Source of the DNA: Rubrivivax sp.
GTDB taxonomy: Bacteria > Pseudomonadota > Gammaproteobacteria > Burkholderiales > Burkholderiaceae_C
Direction: 5' to 3'
Assembly (NCBI GenBank): GCA_027485165.1
Contig: JAIXRN010000057.1
Span: 1 to 64,000 of the forward strand
DNA: 64,000 bases
Shown: positions 1-15,236 of the stretch, piece by piece
Numbering within the stretch: the first letter of the stretch is position 1
Layout: each line of letters opens with the position of its first letter
Program-made: the position numbers and the translations under genes
The notes under the pieces: generated by a model
Databases searched by the model: none
Seen by the model: the letters and a program-made list of their open reading frames with translations, nothing else
Told to the model about the DNA's origin: nothing

Positions 1-1928
1 CCGCAGTCCTGGCCTTCGCAGTTCATCAGCACGAAGCGCGTGGCGTTCCAGAGCTTGTTGCAGAAGTTGCGGTAGCCCTCGCAGCGCTTGGTGTCGAAGT
101 TGATGTTGCGGCCCAGGCTGGCGTAGCTGGCCATCGTGAAGCGCAGCGCGTCTGCGCCGAAGGCGGGGATGCCGTTCGGGAATTCCTTCTCCGTTTCCTT
201 GCGCACGCGCGGGGCGGTTTCGGGCTTGCGCAGGCCGGTGCTGCGCTTGTCCAGCAGCGGGCCCAGTTCGATGCCGTCGATCAGGTCCACCGGGTCCAGC
301 ACATTGCCTTCGCTTTTGCTCATCTTCTGGCCTTGCGCGTCGCGCACCAGGCCGTGGATGTAGACGTCCTTGAACGGCACCTTGCCGGTGAAATGCGTGG
401 TCATCATGATCATCCGGGCGACCCAGAAGAAGATGATGTCGAAGCCTGTGACGAGCACAGTGCTGGGTAGGAACAGGTCCTGCTCCACCGTCTTGGCCGG
501 CCAGCCCAGGGTGCTGAAGGGCACCAGGGCCGACGAATACCAGGTGTCGAGCACGTCTTCGTCGCGCTTCAGTTCGCCGGTGTAGCCGGCGGCCGTGGCG
601 CGCTGGCGAGCTTCTTCTTCCGAACGCGCAACGAACAGTTCACCGCCCGCGCCGTACCAGGCCGGGATCTGGTGCCCCCACCAGAGCTGGCGGCTGATGC
701 ACCAGTCCTGCAGGTTGCCCATCCAGTGGTTGTAAGTGTTGACCCATTGCTCCGGCACGAAGCGCACCTGGCCGCTGTCGACGGCGTGGATGGCCTTCTG
801 CGCGATGCTCTTGCCGTCGGCGCCGGGCTTGTTCACGGCCACGAACCACTGGTCGGTGAGCATCGGCTCCACCACCTGGCCGGTGCGGGCGCAGCGCGGT
901 ACCGTCAGGCGGTGCTTCTTGGTTTCCACCAGCAGCCCGGCGGCGTCGAGGTCGGCCACGATGCGCTTGCGGGCGACGAAGCGGTCCAGCCCGCGGTAGG
1001 CCTCTGGCGCGTTGGCGTTGATCTTCGCGTCCGTGTCCAGCACGCCCACCATCGGCAGGCCGTGGCGCTGGCCCACGGCGTAGTCGTTGGCGTCGTGCGC
1101 CGGTGTCACCTTCACCACACCGGTGCCGAATTCGCGGTCCACGTAGGCGTCGGCGATCACGGGGATGAGCTTGTCCACCAGCGGCAGGCGAACCTGCTTG
1201 CCCACCAGGGCGGTGTAGCGCTCGTCATCGGGGTGCACCATCACGGCGACGTCGCCCAGCATGGTCTCGGGCCGCGTGGTGGCCACCACGAGCTGGCCGC
1301 TGCCATCTTCGAGCGGGTAGGCGATGTGCCAGAGGAACCCGTCTTCTTCTTCGCTTTCCACTTCCAGATCAGACACCGCGCTCTTCAACTGCGGGTCCCA
1401 GCTCACCAGGCGCTGGCCGCGGTAGATCAGGCCTTCGTCGAACAGCCGCACGAAGGTCTCGGTGACGGTGGCCGAGAGCTTCTCGTCCATCGTGAAGTAC
1501 TCGCGGCTCCAGTCCACGCTGTCGCCCAGGCGGCGCATCTGGTTCGTGATGGTGGCGCCGCTGCTGGCCTTCCAGTCCCACACCCGGGCGACGAAGTTCT
1601 TGCGGCCCAGGTCGTGGCGGCTCTGGCCCTGGTCCTGCAGTTGCCGTTCCACCACGATCTGCGTGGCGATGCCGGCGTGGTCGGTGCCCGGCACCCACAG
1701 CGTGTTGAAGCCGCGCATGCGGTGGTAGCGCGTCAGGCTGTCCATGATCGTCTGGTTGAACGCGTGGCCCATGTGCAGCGTGCCGGTGACGTTGGGCGGC
1801 GGCAGCTGGATGCTGAAGGACGGCTTGGCCGGGTCCAGCGTGGGCGCGTGCAGGCCGCTGGCGTCCCAGACCGGGCCCCAGCGGCGTTCGATGGCGGCGG
1901 GTTCGAAGGACTTGGCGAGCTCGGTCAT
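1..1928 (-). CDS. valS: Valine--tRNA ligase (partial, C-terminus outside window)
   Basis: Class I aminoacyl-tRNA synthetase that charges tRNA-Val in the cytoplasm. About 642 codons are visible, and the 3' end runs off the left edge of the window. The protein starts [10 protein letters not shown] at the ATG at 1928. It carries the class I signature HMGH at residues 52-55, after PPPNVTGTL, and the KMSKS loop at 535-539 ([12 protein letters not shown]), the extended form typical of ValRS. The [14 protein letters not shown] segment just before it also fits ValRS. The missing part would hold the tRNA-binding and coiled-coil C-terminal domains. The start is divergent from the S41 protease gene that begins about 75 bases away. 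Identification is secure. Confidence 0.97.
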   Translation of the reverse strand, partial: MTELAKSFEPAAIERRWGPVWDASGLHAPTLDPAKPSFSIQLPPPNVTGTLHMGHAFNQTIMDSLTRYHRMRGFNTLWVPGTDHAGIATQIVVERQLQDQGQSRHDLGRKNFVARVWDWKASSGATITNQMRRLGDSVDWSREYFTMDEKLSATVTETFVRLFDEGLIYRGQRLVSWDPQLKSAVSDLEVESEEEDGFLWHIAYPLEDGSGQLVVATTRPETMLGDVAVMVHPDDERYTALVGKQVRLPLVDKLIPVIADAYVDREFGTGVVKVTPAHDANDYAVGQRHGLPMVGVLDTDAKINANAPEAYRGLDRFVARKRIVADLDAAGLLVETKKHRLTVPRCARTGQVVEPMLTDQWFVAVNKPGADGKSIAQKAIHAVDSGQVRFVPEQWVNTYNHWMGNLQDWCISRQLWWGHQIPAWYGAGGELFVARSEEEARQRATAAGYTGELKRDEDVLDTWYSSALVPFSTLGWPAKTVEQDLFLPSTVLVTGFDIIFFWVARMIMMTTHFTGKVPFKDVYIHGLVRDAQGQKMSKSEGNVLDPVDLIDGIELGPLLDKRSTGLRKPETAPRVRKETEKEFPNGIPAFGADALRFTMASYASLGRNINFDTKRCEGYRNFCNKLWNATRFVLMNCEGQDC

Positions 1929-2005
1929 GGCGGTGGGTGAATCAGGGGCAGTCAAGGAAGAAAACCAGCGCGGGCGCTATGCTTGAATTGTAGGTGTCAC
2001 CCCCC

Positions 2006-3418
2006 ATGCCAAGCCTGTTCCGCTTCCCTTCTGGCCGCCTGGCCGTCTGTGCCCTGGCCTGTCTGCTCGTGTCGTGCGGCGGGGGTGGCGGAGGCAGCGA
2101 TGGCGCCACGACCGGCAGCGCGCAAGGCGCCGAATGCACTGTCGATGCTCAGAAGGCCTGGTTAGGCGGCTACATGGACGAGTGGTACTTCTGGAACCGC
2201 TTGTCCCCGCGGCCCGACGCCGCCGCCTACAGCAGCGTGGCCGACTACTTCACCGCGCTGCGCTACACCGGCAGCGACCCGGCCTACCCCGCAGCCGACC
2301 GCTGGAGCGGCAGCCAGTCCAGCGAGGTCTACAACCGTTTCTTTGGCGACGGCCAAACCCTGGGCTACGGCCTGTCGGTGGCAGGCATCGAAGTCGCGGG
2401 CCAGCCCGACAGACCGCTGCGGGTGCGCTATGTCGAACCGCTGTCGCCTGCCGCCGCTGCAGGCATCCGCCGCGGCGACGAGGTGCTGTCGATCAACGGC
2501 CGCAGTGCCAGCAGCCTGATCGCGGCCAACGACTTCGAGGCCCTGACCGCCAATGCCGCTGGCGATGGGTTGCGGCTGCGCCTGCGCTCGCTGGAAGGCG
2601 CCGAGCGTGACGTGGCCGTCACCGCCGCGGTGCACACGCTCACGCCAGTGGCGCAGGCCAACGTCGTCACCAGCCCCGGCGGCCAGCGCCTGGGCCATGT
2701 GTTCGTGAAGGACATGATCAGCCAGGCCACTGGGCCGCTGGAAGCCGCCTTCACGCGGCTGAAGGCCGAAGGCGCCCAGGCCGTGGTGCTGGACCTGCGC
2801 TACAACGGCGGCGGCCTGGTGTCGGTGGGCCGCACCGTGGCGTCTTATGCGGCCGGTACGCGCGGGCAGGGGCGGGTCTATGCCCAGCTGCTGTACAACG
2901 ACCGGCGCGCGCCCGGCAACAACAGCAGCTTCGTCTTCGAGGCTCAGCCCCAGGCCATCGACGCGCCACGCGTTTATGTGCTCAGCGGGCCGCGCACCTG
3001 TTCGGCCAGCGAACAGGTCGTGAACGGCTTGCGCGGGCTGGGCATCGACACGGTCACGATCGGCCACACCAGCTGCGGCAAGCCCGTGGGCTTCGTGCCC
3101 ACGGCACGCTGCGGCATGACCTACAGCGTGGTGAACTTCGAAAGCGTGAACGCGCGCGGCCAGGGCCGCTACTTTGACGGGCTGGCAGCCAGCTGTCGGG
3201 TGGACGAAGACTTCAGTCAGCCACTGGGCAGCCCGTCAGACCCGTTGCTGGCCGCCGCGCTGGCCCATGCCGACACGGGCCGCTGCCCCGAAGCCGCTGC
3301 CGGTGTAGCCAATGCCGCTGCAGCCGATGCAACTGGCGACGCTGCCCGGCGCCAGCGTGCGCGCGGCATCCGCGACAGCGGTGGCGCCGATGGCGTGCCC
3401 GGCATGCTGCCGCGCTGA
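2006..3418 (+). CDS. S41-family (C-terminal processing type) protease, lipoprotein
   Basis: Predicted periplasmic, lipid-anchored serine protease of the S41/tail-specific family. From the ATG at 2006 it begins MPSLFRFPSGRLAVC and has a lipobox LLVSC followed by a run of glycines, so it should be a lipoprotein. A GTG at 1994 would add four residues but places the signal less neatly. A PDZ domain (VRYVEPLSPAAAAGI, RRGDEVLSING) precedes the S41 core. The core shows DLRYNGGGLVS and the catalytic serine motif CSASE (SGPRTCSASEQV). The C-terminal tail (VANAAAADATGDAA) is low complexity. Substrate unknown; family assignment is strong. Confidence 0.88.
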   Translation: MPSLFRFPSGRLAVCALACLLVSCGGGGGGSDGATTGSAQGAECTVDAQKAWLGGYMDEWYFWNRLSPRPDAAAYSSVADYFTALRYTGSDPAYPAADRWSGSQSSEVYNRFFGDGQTLGYGLSVAGIEVAGQPDRPLRVRYVEPLSPAAAAGIRRGDEVLSINGRSASSLIAANDFEALTANAAGDGLRLRLRSLEGAERDVAVTAAVHTLTPVAQANVVTSPGGQRLGHVFVKDMISQATGPLEAAFTRLKAEGAQAVVLDLRYNGGGLVSVGRTVASYAAGTRGQGRVYAQLLYNDRRAPGNNSSFVFEAQPQAIDAPRVYVLSGPRTCSASEQVVNGLRGLGIDTVTIGHTSCGKPVGFVPTARCGMTYSVVNFESVNARGQGRYFDGLAASCRVDEDFSQPLGSPSDPLLAAALAHADTGRCPEAAAGVANAAAADATGDAARRQRARGIRDSGGADGVPGMLPR

Positions 3419-3458
3419 ATGGGTTGAATCTGCCACGGCCACCGCCGCCGCAGCCGGG

Positions 3459-4436
3459 TCACATGAACAGGTGTTCGCCGGCGTTTTCGCCGCCCAGCAC
3501 CACATAGTTCACTTTCTTCAAGTCGCCCAGCACGCGACCGCCGGCGTAGCTGATGCTGCTTTGCACGTCTTCGCGCATCTCGCGCAGGGTGTCGGCAAGA
3601 AAGCCCTTGATGGGTTCCAGGATGCGCTTGCCTTCAACGTGCTTGTACTCGCCCTTGTTGAAGTCGCTGGCGCTGCCGTAGTACTCCTTGTAGCGCTTGC
3701 CATCCACTTCCACCGTGGCGCCGGGCGATTCCTCGTGGCCTGCGAACAGCGAACCCACCATCACCATGGCTGCGCCGAAGCGCACGCTCTTGGCTATGTC
3801 GCCGTGGTGGCGGATGCCGCCGTCGGCAATGATGGGCTTGGTGGCCACGCGGGCACACCACTTCAGCGCGCTGAGCTGCCAGCCGCCGGTGCCGAAGCCC
3901 GTCTTCAGCTTGGTGATGCACACCTTGCCCGGCCCCACGCCCACCTTGGTGGCGTCGGCGCCCCAGTTTTCCAGGTCGATCACGGCTTCCGGCGTGGCCA
4001 CGTTGCCGGCGATGACGAAGGCCTGCGGCAGCCGGGCCTTGATGTGCTCGATGGCGCGCTTCACGCTATCGGCATGGCCGTGGGCGATGTCGATGGTGAC
4101 GTAGTCAGCCCCCAGCCCGCTGGCCGCGAGTTCATCGATGACGGCAAAGTCCGCTGGCTTCACGCCAGACGAGATCGACACGTACAGGCCCTGGTCCCGC
4201 ATGCGGCGCGCGTAGGCCACCGCGTCCAGGTCGAAGCGGTGCATGACGTAGAAGTGGCCGCTCCTGGCCAGCATCTCGCTGATCGGTTCGTCGATCACCG
4301 TCTTCATGTTCGCCGGCACCACTGGCAGCGCAAAGCGCCGGCCGCCGAACTGCACCGAGGTGTCGCACTGGCTGCGGCTGTCCACCACGCATTTGCGCGG
4401 CAGCAGCAGGATGTTGTCGTAGTCGAAGATTTCCAT
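3459..4436 (-). CDS. guaC: GMP reductase
   Basis: NADPH-dependent GMP reductase that converts GMP to IMP and ammonia in purine salvage. It is 325 residues from ATG 4436 ([15 protein letters not shown]). The catalytic cysteine loop is [17 protein letters not shown], which is the GMP-reductase version of the IMPDH/GMPR loop. The downstream [20 protein letters not shown] and [17 protein letters not shown] segments match the shorter GuaC form known from Gram-positive bacteria rather than the 347-residue E. coli form. There is no CBS domain pair, which argues against IMP dehydrogenase. It is convergent with the S41 protease gene (40 bases between stops) and divergent from the sensor kinase. Confidence 0.93.
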   Translation of the reverse strand: MEIFDYDNILLLPRKCVVDSRSQCDTSVQFGGRRFALPVVPANMKTVIDEPISEMLARSGHFYVMHRFDLDAVAYARRMRDQGLYVSISSGVKPADFAVIDELAASGLGADYVTIDIAHGHADSVKRAIEHIKARLPQAFVIAGNVATPEAVIDLENWGADATKVGVGPGKVCITKLKTGFGTGGWQLSALKWCARVATKPIIADGGIRHHGDIAKSVRFGAAMVMVGSLFAGHEESPGATVEVDGKRYKEYYGSASDFNKGEYKHVEGKRILEPIKGFLADTLREMREDVQSSISYAGGRVLGDLKKVNYVVLGGENAGEHLFM

Positions 4437-4544
4437 GCGCTTGGCCTTTCGCCATGCCCGCCGGGGCATGCGGCGGTGCAGTCTATCGGGCCTGGGGCAA
4501 TCGCCGACGCCGCGGCATCTCGCGGGTGATAGCCTTTCGCCATC

Positions 4545-9470
<4,926 letters not shown>

Positions 9471-9480
9471 GCCGGCCGCC

Positions 9481-12400
9481 CTACTGCGGCCGCAGCTGCG
9501 CTGCCGGCACGATGCTGAAGCCACCGGCTCCCGGCGGCTGCCAGCGCAGCCGGGCTTCAGCGCTGCCGGTGTTGTCGTAGTACTCCACGCGCAGTGGCAC
9601 GGCCACCCCGGCGCTGAAGCTGAGCACGCCGCTGGTGGTGGTGGTGGCCGACTGGTCGGCCCAGTTGTCGATCACCAGCACGTTGTTCACCCACACCCGT
9701 ACGCCGTCGTCGGCGGTGGTCTGCAGCCGGTAGCTGCCGCTGGTGGTGGGCAGCAGGCTGCCGGTCCACCGCACCGAGAAGTTGTCGGCCGGCAGGCTGG
9801 CCGCCGGTGCGGCCGTGCCCCAGCCGAAGTCGATGGTTTCGTCGCGCACCAGCACCGGGCTGGCGGACAGGCCGATGTTGGCGAAGTAGCTGGCGCGCAG
9901 GCCCTGGCCGGGCTGTGGTGGCGGCACCAACGGCGTGACAGGCGCCTGTGCGCTGCCCATTTCGCGCACGAAGGCTGCCAGCGGGGCCACGTTGGCGGCC
10001 GGGATGTTCAGCGTGGTGTGGGCGCGGATGGCGTCTTCCAGCGTGGTGGCCGACCCGTCGTGCAGGTAGGGCGCGGTGGCCCAGGCGTCGCGCAGGGTGG
10101 GCACGTCCAGGCCTGTCAGCGGCTGCCCCAGGCGCCGGCCGCTGGCGGCCTTGATCGTGCCGACATTGGCCAGGGCGCCGTCGCTGCTGTTGCTGAAGGC
10201 CTGCCCGCCGTGGCAGCTGGCGCAGCTGGCGGCAAACAGCGCCTGGCCCGCCGTGGCCTGGGCCGACAGCTGTCCGCCCACCCGGAAGGGGCTGGGGTCG
10301 AAGCTGTTGAGCGAATTGACGTAGGCCGCCAGGGCGTCCAGGTCGGCGCTGAGACCGGCCTTCGGGTCGCCCAGCGGCTGGCCGCGGGTGCCGGCGTTGA
10401 ACAGCGCGTCACTCATCAGCCCGGTGCCGCGCGCGAAGGCGCGGATCTGGCCTTCGAAGTCTTGTACTTCGTCGAAGTTGCCGCTCCAGTGCAGCCGGCC
10501 ATGGCTGCTGGCGCTGCCCGTGCCGGCGCGCCCGCGCAGGGCCACGGTGTTGCGCAGGCCTTCGCCAAAGCCGGTGAAGTCCCAGGTGCGGCCGTCGTGC
10601 CCGCCGTCGTGGTGGCAGCTGGCGCAGCTGAGATAGCTGTCGCGCGCCAGGCGGGTGTCGCGGGCGTCGTAGAAGAACTGCTTGCCGCGCAGCACGGCCG
10701 TGGGCAGGCGTTCGCTGGCCACGCTGGCCAGCACCAGCGGCGCGGGCAGGGCGGATTCACCGCGGTCCAGCAGCGGTGCCAGGTCGATGCGGCTGACGCT
10801 GCGGTCCATGAAGTTGTGCACCAGCAGGCTGCGCGCGTCGGTGCTCAGCGCCAGGCCCTGCGGGGCGCGGCCCACTTCCAGGCGGAACAGTTCGCGCCGG
10901 CCGACGGCGTCCATCACCGCCACCTGGCGGTTGGTCTCCAGCGCCACGAACAGGTAGGCCCCGCCCGGGTGGTGCAGGGCCGCGCTGGCCAGGCCGGCGT
11001 TGTCATGGTCCACGCGGTTGGCGGCGTCGGCTGTCTGAGCCTGCAGGTCCAGGCGCGATGAAACAGCGCGCACCGTGGTCTGGAAGTCCAGCGGCTGGCT
11101 GGCGCCGCCGCGCAGGGTGCCGCGCTGGATGTTGTCCTGCTTGGACGGCACCCAGGCGCTGCGGCCGTTGGGTGCAATGGCCGGCGCGCCCAGGTAGTTG
11201 GGCACGCCGCGGGCGCTGAGGGTGGTGTCGGGCCGGGTGGAAAAGCCCAGCGTGAAGCTGCGCAGGCGGGCCAGCGTACTGGGGTCGAGTTCCACCACCT
11301 CGGCGCCGCCCGTGCCAGCCACCGTGGCCGTGCCCTCGCCGGTCTGTGGCGCGGTGATGAAGCGCGACACCAGCAGCCGCGTGCGGTCCGGGCTCAGGGC
11401 CAGATGGCGCGCGCCAGGCACGCTGGCCACGGCCGTCACTTCACCGGCAGTCGTGAAGCGGAAGATCTCACCCGTGCCTTCCAGGCTGAGGAAGCCCACG
11501 CCGTCGTTCTGCAGCACGATACCCTGCGGCATCGAGCCCGGCACCAGGCTGAAGCTGGCCACCACGGCCAGGCTGCTGGTGTCGATGACGTGCACGCCGG
11601 CGCCCCGGCTGCTGGCTACGTAGGCCAGGCCATTGCTGGCCAGGGTGATGCTGGCCGGCTGCACACCGACCGGTATTTCCGACAGCCGTGTGTTGCTGCC
11701 CAGGTCGAAGACGCTGACGCTGTCGTTGTCGGGGTTCACCACCCACAGCCGGTCGCTGCTGCCGGCGCGGGTCTGCACCGCGATCGGGCTGCTGGCCACC
11801 GCGCGCGCGCTGCTGTTGCCGCTGGTCTGCACGGCCTGGTAGAAGCGGCGCGTGCTGATGTCGTTGTTCGCATTGCGCACGCTCAGCGTCACGGTGTAGA
11901 CGCCGGGGTTGGGCCAGGTCTTGGTGATGGCGGGGTTGGGGCTGTAGGCGCTGACAGGGCTGCCGTCGCCAAAGTCCCAGCTGAACTGCAGGCCGCCACC
12001 TGTGGCGCTGGCGCGGTAGCTGGCGCTGCCGCCTTGCATCACCAGCGGGGTGTTGATGGGCGCGATCACGGGCAGCACAGTCTGGATGGTCCAGGCAAAG
12101 CTGGCACTCGTGCGGGCGCCGCGGCTGTCCGTCACCGTGACCTGCACGTTGTAGCCACCGGCCGTGGTGGGGGTGCCGCTGATCAGGCCCGTGGCGCCGT
12201 TGATGGCCAGGCCTGGCGGTAGCCCGGCTGCTTGCCAGTTGATGGCGTCGCCATCGGCGTCGCTGGCCTGCAGCGGCAGGGTCAGCGCCGTGCCGGCGGG
12301 GTGGTTCTGCGCGGCGGGCGTGGTCAGCAGCGGCGGGCTGTTGTCGGCGTCACGGCCGAAGGCTTCCACCTCGGCCAGGTGCAGGGCATTCGTGCCGGCC

Positions 12401-15111
12401 AGCTGCACGCGCAGGTAGCGCCCATTGCCGGCCAGCGGCCAGGTGCTCAGCGCGCCGGCAGCGCCAGGCACGGAAATGCGGCGGACGGCAGGGTCGGCCA
12501 GCAGCTGCGCCAGGCTGCGCCCGGCCATGGGCGTGGGCGACAGCAGGATGTGGAAGTTGCTCAGCCGGTCGGCGCAGCAGTCGCTGCGGTTCCACAGGCG
12601 TACGGCGTGCATCGTCTTCTGGCTGCCCAGGTCGGTTTCCCACCAGGCCTGTGCCTCGTTGCCAGTGTGCGAAACCGAGCCCGCAGAGAAGTTGCCGTTG
12701 GTGTTGCCGTCTACGGCGCGGCTGGCGGTGCCCGACGGGATCGAGGTGCTGGACTGGCTGGCCGGCCGGCCGCGCGCCACGTTCTGCAGGTGGACGGTCT
12801 TTTCTGCGCCGGCCTCGCCCAGGGTGCTGAAGTCTCCGCTGCCCAGCAGCGTCCAGTTTTGCCCGTCGTTGCTGGCCAGGAAGCGCCAGCCGGTGATGGT
12901 GCCGTTGGCGCCGGCCGGGCGCGGCAGGTAGCGGAAGCCGCCGATGCGGTGGGAAGCGCCCAGGTTGACGCTGAAGGTGTGCGGGTGCACCGGGGTGCTG
13001 CCGGTGTAGCGGCTGTGCCAGTAGGTGCTGGGGTTGCCGTCCAGCGCCTGGTTGGCGGCGCCGTTCTCGCCCGCGGTTTCGGCGCTGGACGCGCTGGCCA
13101 CCCAGGCCGTGCGCGGAATCTCGCGCCCGTCGGCGTCCAGCACCTGCAGTTCGGCCATGCTGGCCCAGGGGTTGCCGTTCACGGCGGCGGTGCTTTCCAG
13201 GCGCACCTGGCGCCAGCCGCCGGGCACTGCTGCGGGCAGCACGGTAAAGCGGAAGTCCCAGCTGCTGGCACCCGTGCCGTTGCGTGCCGTGACGCTGACA
13301 ACATAGCTGCCAGCGCGCGTGGGCACGCCGCTGATGACGCCGGTGCCCGTATTCAGGCTCAGCCCGTCGGGCAGCCCGCTGGCGGCATAGCTGCTGGCAT
13401 TGGTGGCCTGCAGCGCCAGGGTGGTGGGGGTGTCGACGACGGCGGCGGTGTTGGCCGGCACCTGCAGCGTGGGCACGCCCGTGCCGTTGATGCCCAGCAC
13501 CCGCGCCACCGAAGGCACGCCCGCGGCATTGCTCGCAAACAGCATCCACTGGCCAGGCACCGCCCAGCCGGCATTGGCCGGGATGTCCACGGCATAGGTG
13601 TTGGTACCCGTGGCGCGGAAGGCCAGGCTCAGGCGGCGTTGGTCGTTGTTCACGGCGTGCGTGGCGCTGGCCATGCGCACGATGGCAAACGCGGTCACGG
13701 GCGCGCTGGTGGTGACGGTGATGCTGCTGCCATGCGCGGCGCTGGCCGGTGCACTGCTGATGGCGGGCCGTGTGGCGGTGCTGCCATCGGCGTTGAACAG
13801 GTAGTAGGGCGACAGGATCTCGTAGTCCGCATGGTTGGCCGCACAGCCTGCGCCGCACAGCCCGCCGCCGGTGACCAGCACCCGCGCATCGGGCAGCAGC
13901 AGGGCCAGGCTGTGATACGTGCGCGGCACCCGCATCGCGGGCATGACTGTGAAGCTTTCGGTGGCGGGGTCGAAGAGCTCGGGCACCATCACCGCGTTGG
14001 CGTCGGTGAACGCCACGGATGTGGTGGCGCCGCCCAACACGACGACCTGTCCGTTGGGCAGTACCACGGAGTTGTGGAAGCTGCGCCGGTAGCCCATCGA
14101 GACGATGCGCCGCACTTCGGCGCGGGTGCTGCGGGTGTCGATGATGAAGCTGTTGGCGTTGGACACGCGGTCGCTGTAGCCGGCGGCGCCGCCGGTCTTC
14201 AGTACACGGCCAGCGTCGTACATCACGGCGTTGCCGTTGACGCTGAATTCATCGTCGCCGCGGCGGCCGGCGGCTTCCACGCTGCCATTGCCGTCATTCG
14301 CGCGGGTGTCGATCCACTGCATTTCCACGCCCGGGCCGGCATACAGCACGCGGCCGTTGCCGCTGGGCACCAGCCAGAAATGGCTGTCCATGCCGAAGTT
14401 GCGCGTCGGGTCGCTGCTGAGCATGCTGTCCACGCGCACGCCGTCCAGCAGCTGCCAGCCGCCGGCTTCGGTCCAGCGTTCGCCATGCTTGTTGCCTGTG
14501 CCACCCGACCAGCTGCCGCCGATCATGAAGACCGAGCCGTCGGCCAGCACGGTGTTGGCGTGGTAAGCGCGGGCAATCCGCGGTTCTGAGGCGGTGGTCC
14601 ACACCCCCGTGACGGGGTTGAAGATGCTGGTGCGCTTGTCGGAAGAACCGCCGCTGACCAGCACGCGGCCGTCGGGCAGGGTGCTGGTGCCGGGGCAGAA
14701 CATGTCGTGCCCGGTGGCGCTGACCAGTTGTTCGGTGACCTGCCCGGTGGCCGGGTTCAGCAGCGCCGTGTAGGTGCGGCCGGCATTGCCGCCAAATTCG
14801 AAGCGGTCCCGTGCCGACCACAGCAGCACGCGGCCGTCTGGCAGGTTGGCGCCGGCGGCTGGCACCAGTGGCAGGCTGGCCGGGGCGGACCAGCGCGAAC
14901 GTTCCGGGCCCTGGATGGCCAGGATGCGCTGGCGGCCGTCTTCTTCAGCCGCGGGGGCCGGGGTTGCGGCTGGGCTTGCCGATGTCGCGGCAGGGCTGGC
15001 GCTACCCGTCGCTTCGCTCGTGCTGTTGCCGCCGCCGCAGGCGGCCAGCAGGGCCGCAGCCAACAGGCTCGCCAGGGTGGTTGCAGGGCAATGGCGGGCC
15101 TTGAAGAGCAT
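9481..15111 (-). CDS. Multidomain lipoprotein: galactose-oxidase-like copper-radical oxidase fused to beta-propeller, di-haem cytochrome c and PA14
   Basis: Exported 1876-residue protein with lipobox LLAAC (Cys25). Domains in order: (1) about 60-545, a Kelch/galactose-oxidase domain including its C-terminal Ig-like part. Counterparts of every galactose oxidase active-site residue are present: Cys139 in HDMFC, Tyr183 in ARAYH, stacking Trp201 in GGSWSGG, Tyr399-His400 in RTYHS and His485 in ATHAVN. (2) about 550-625, a putative-Ig (He_PIG) repeat. (3) about 632-775 and 776-920, two F5/8C discoidin-like modules. (4) about 925-1010, a second He_PIG repeat. (5) about 1018-1095, a PKD domain (FSWDFGDG). 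(6) about 1105-1445, a YVTN-type beta-propeller. (7) about 1465-1722, a di-haem cytochrome with CASCH at 1496-1500 and 1630-1634. (8) about 1737-1876, PA14. Likely a surface oxidase of alcohols or glycans; substrate unknown. Cytochrome c and Sco genes lie upstream on the same strand. Confidence 0.87.
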   Translation of the reverse strand: MLFKARHCPATTLASLLAAALLAACGGGNSTSEATGSASPAATSASPAATPAPAAEEDGRQRILAIQGPERSRWSAPASLPLVPAAGANLPDGRVLLWSARDRFEFGGNAGRTYTALLNPATGQVTEQLVSATGHDMFCPGTSTLPDGRVLVSGGSSDKRTSIFNPVTGVWTTASEPRIARAYHANTVLADGSVFMIGGSWSGGTGNKHGERWTEAGGWQLLDGVRVDSMLSSDPTRNFGMDSHFWLVPSGNGRVLYAGPGVEMQWIDTRANDGNGSVEAAGRRGDDEFSVNGNAVMYDAGRVLKTGGAAGYSDRVSNANSFIIDTRSTRAEVRRIVSMGYRRSFHNSVVLPNGQVVVLGGATTSVAFTDANAVMVPELFDPATESFTVMPAMRVPRTYHSLALLLPDARVLVTGGGLCGAGCAANHADYEILSPYYLFNADGSTATRPAISSAPASAAHGSSITVTTSAPVTAFAIVRMASATHAVNNDQRRLSLAFRATGTNTYAVDIPANAGWAVPGQWMLFASNAAGVPSVARVLGINGTGVPTLQVPANTAAVVDTPTTLALQATNASSYAASGLPDGLSLNTGTGVISGVPTRAGSYVVSVTARNGTGASSWDFRFTVLPAAVPGGWRQVRLESTAAVNGNPWASMAELQVLDADGREIPRTAWVASASSAETAGENGAANQALDGNPSTYWHSRYTGSTPVHPHTFSVNLGASHRIGGFRYLPRPAGANGTITGWRFLASNDGQNWTLLGSGDFSTLGEAGAEKTVHLQNVARGRPASQSSTSIPSGTASRAVDGNTNGNFSAGSVSHTGNEAQAWWETDLGSQKTMHAVRLWNRSDCCADRLSNFHILLSPTPMAGRSLAQLLADPAVRRISVPGAAGALSTWPLAGNGRYLRVQLAGTNALHLAEVEAFGRDADNSPPLLTTPAAQNHPAGTALTLPLQASDADGDAINWQAAGLPPGLAINGATGLISGTPTTAGGYNVQVTVTDSRGARTSASFAWTIQTVLPVIAPINTPLVMQGGSASYRASATGGGLQFSWDFGDGSPVSAYSPNPAITKTWPNPGVYTVTLSVRNANNDISTRRFYQAVQTSGNSSARAVASSPIAVQTRAGSSDRLWVVNPDNDSVSVFDLGSNTRLSEIPVGVQPASITLASNGLAYVASSRGAGVHVIDTSSLAVVASFSLVPGSMPQGIVLQNDGVGFLSLEGTGEIFRFTTAGEVTAVASVPGARHLALSPDRTRLLVSRFITAPQTGEGTATVAGTGGAEVVELDPSTLARLRSFTLGFSTRPDTTLSARGVPNYLGAPAIAPNGRSAWVPSKQDNIQRGTLRGGASQPLDFQTTVRAVSSRLDLQAQTADAANRVDHDNAGLASAALHHPGGAYLFVALETNRQVAVMDAVGRRELFRLEVGRAPQGLALSTDARSLLVHNFMDRSVSRIDLAPLLDRGESALPAPLVLASVASERLPTAVLRGKQFFYDARDTRLARDSYLSCASCHHDGGHDGRTWDFTGFGEGLRNTVALRGRAGTGSASSHGRLHWSGNFDEVQDFEGQIRAFARGTGLMSDALFNAGTRGQPLGDPKAGLSADLDALAAYVNSLNSFDPSPFRVGGQLSAQATAGQALFAASCASCHGGQAFSNSSDGALANVGTIKAASGRRLGQPLTGLDVPTLRDAWATAPYLHDGSATTLEDAIRAHTTLNIPAANVAPLAAFVREMGSAQAPVTPLVPPPQPGQGLRASYFANIGLSASPVLVRDETIDFGWGTAAPAASLPADNFSVRWTGSLLPTTSGSYRLQTTADDGVRVWVNNVLVIDNWADQSATTTTSGVLSFSAGVAVPLRVEYYDNTGSAEARLRWQPPGAGGFSIVPAAQLRPQ

Positions 15112-15236
15112 GGTCGACAGTCAGAAACAACATGTGTTGCAGAGTGTCTGGCGGGCCGGGCCGCCTGTCGACGCACACAGCCCCCCGGGCCATGGGGGTG
15201 GGCGCGTGCAGTTGCCACGCCCAGGGCCGCTTGGCT

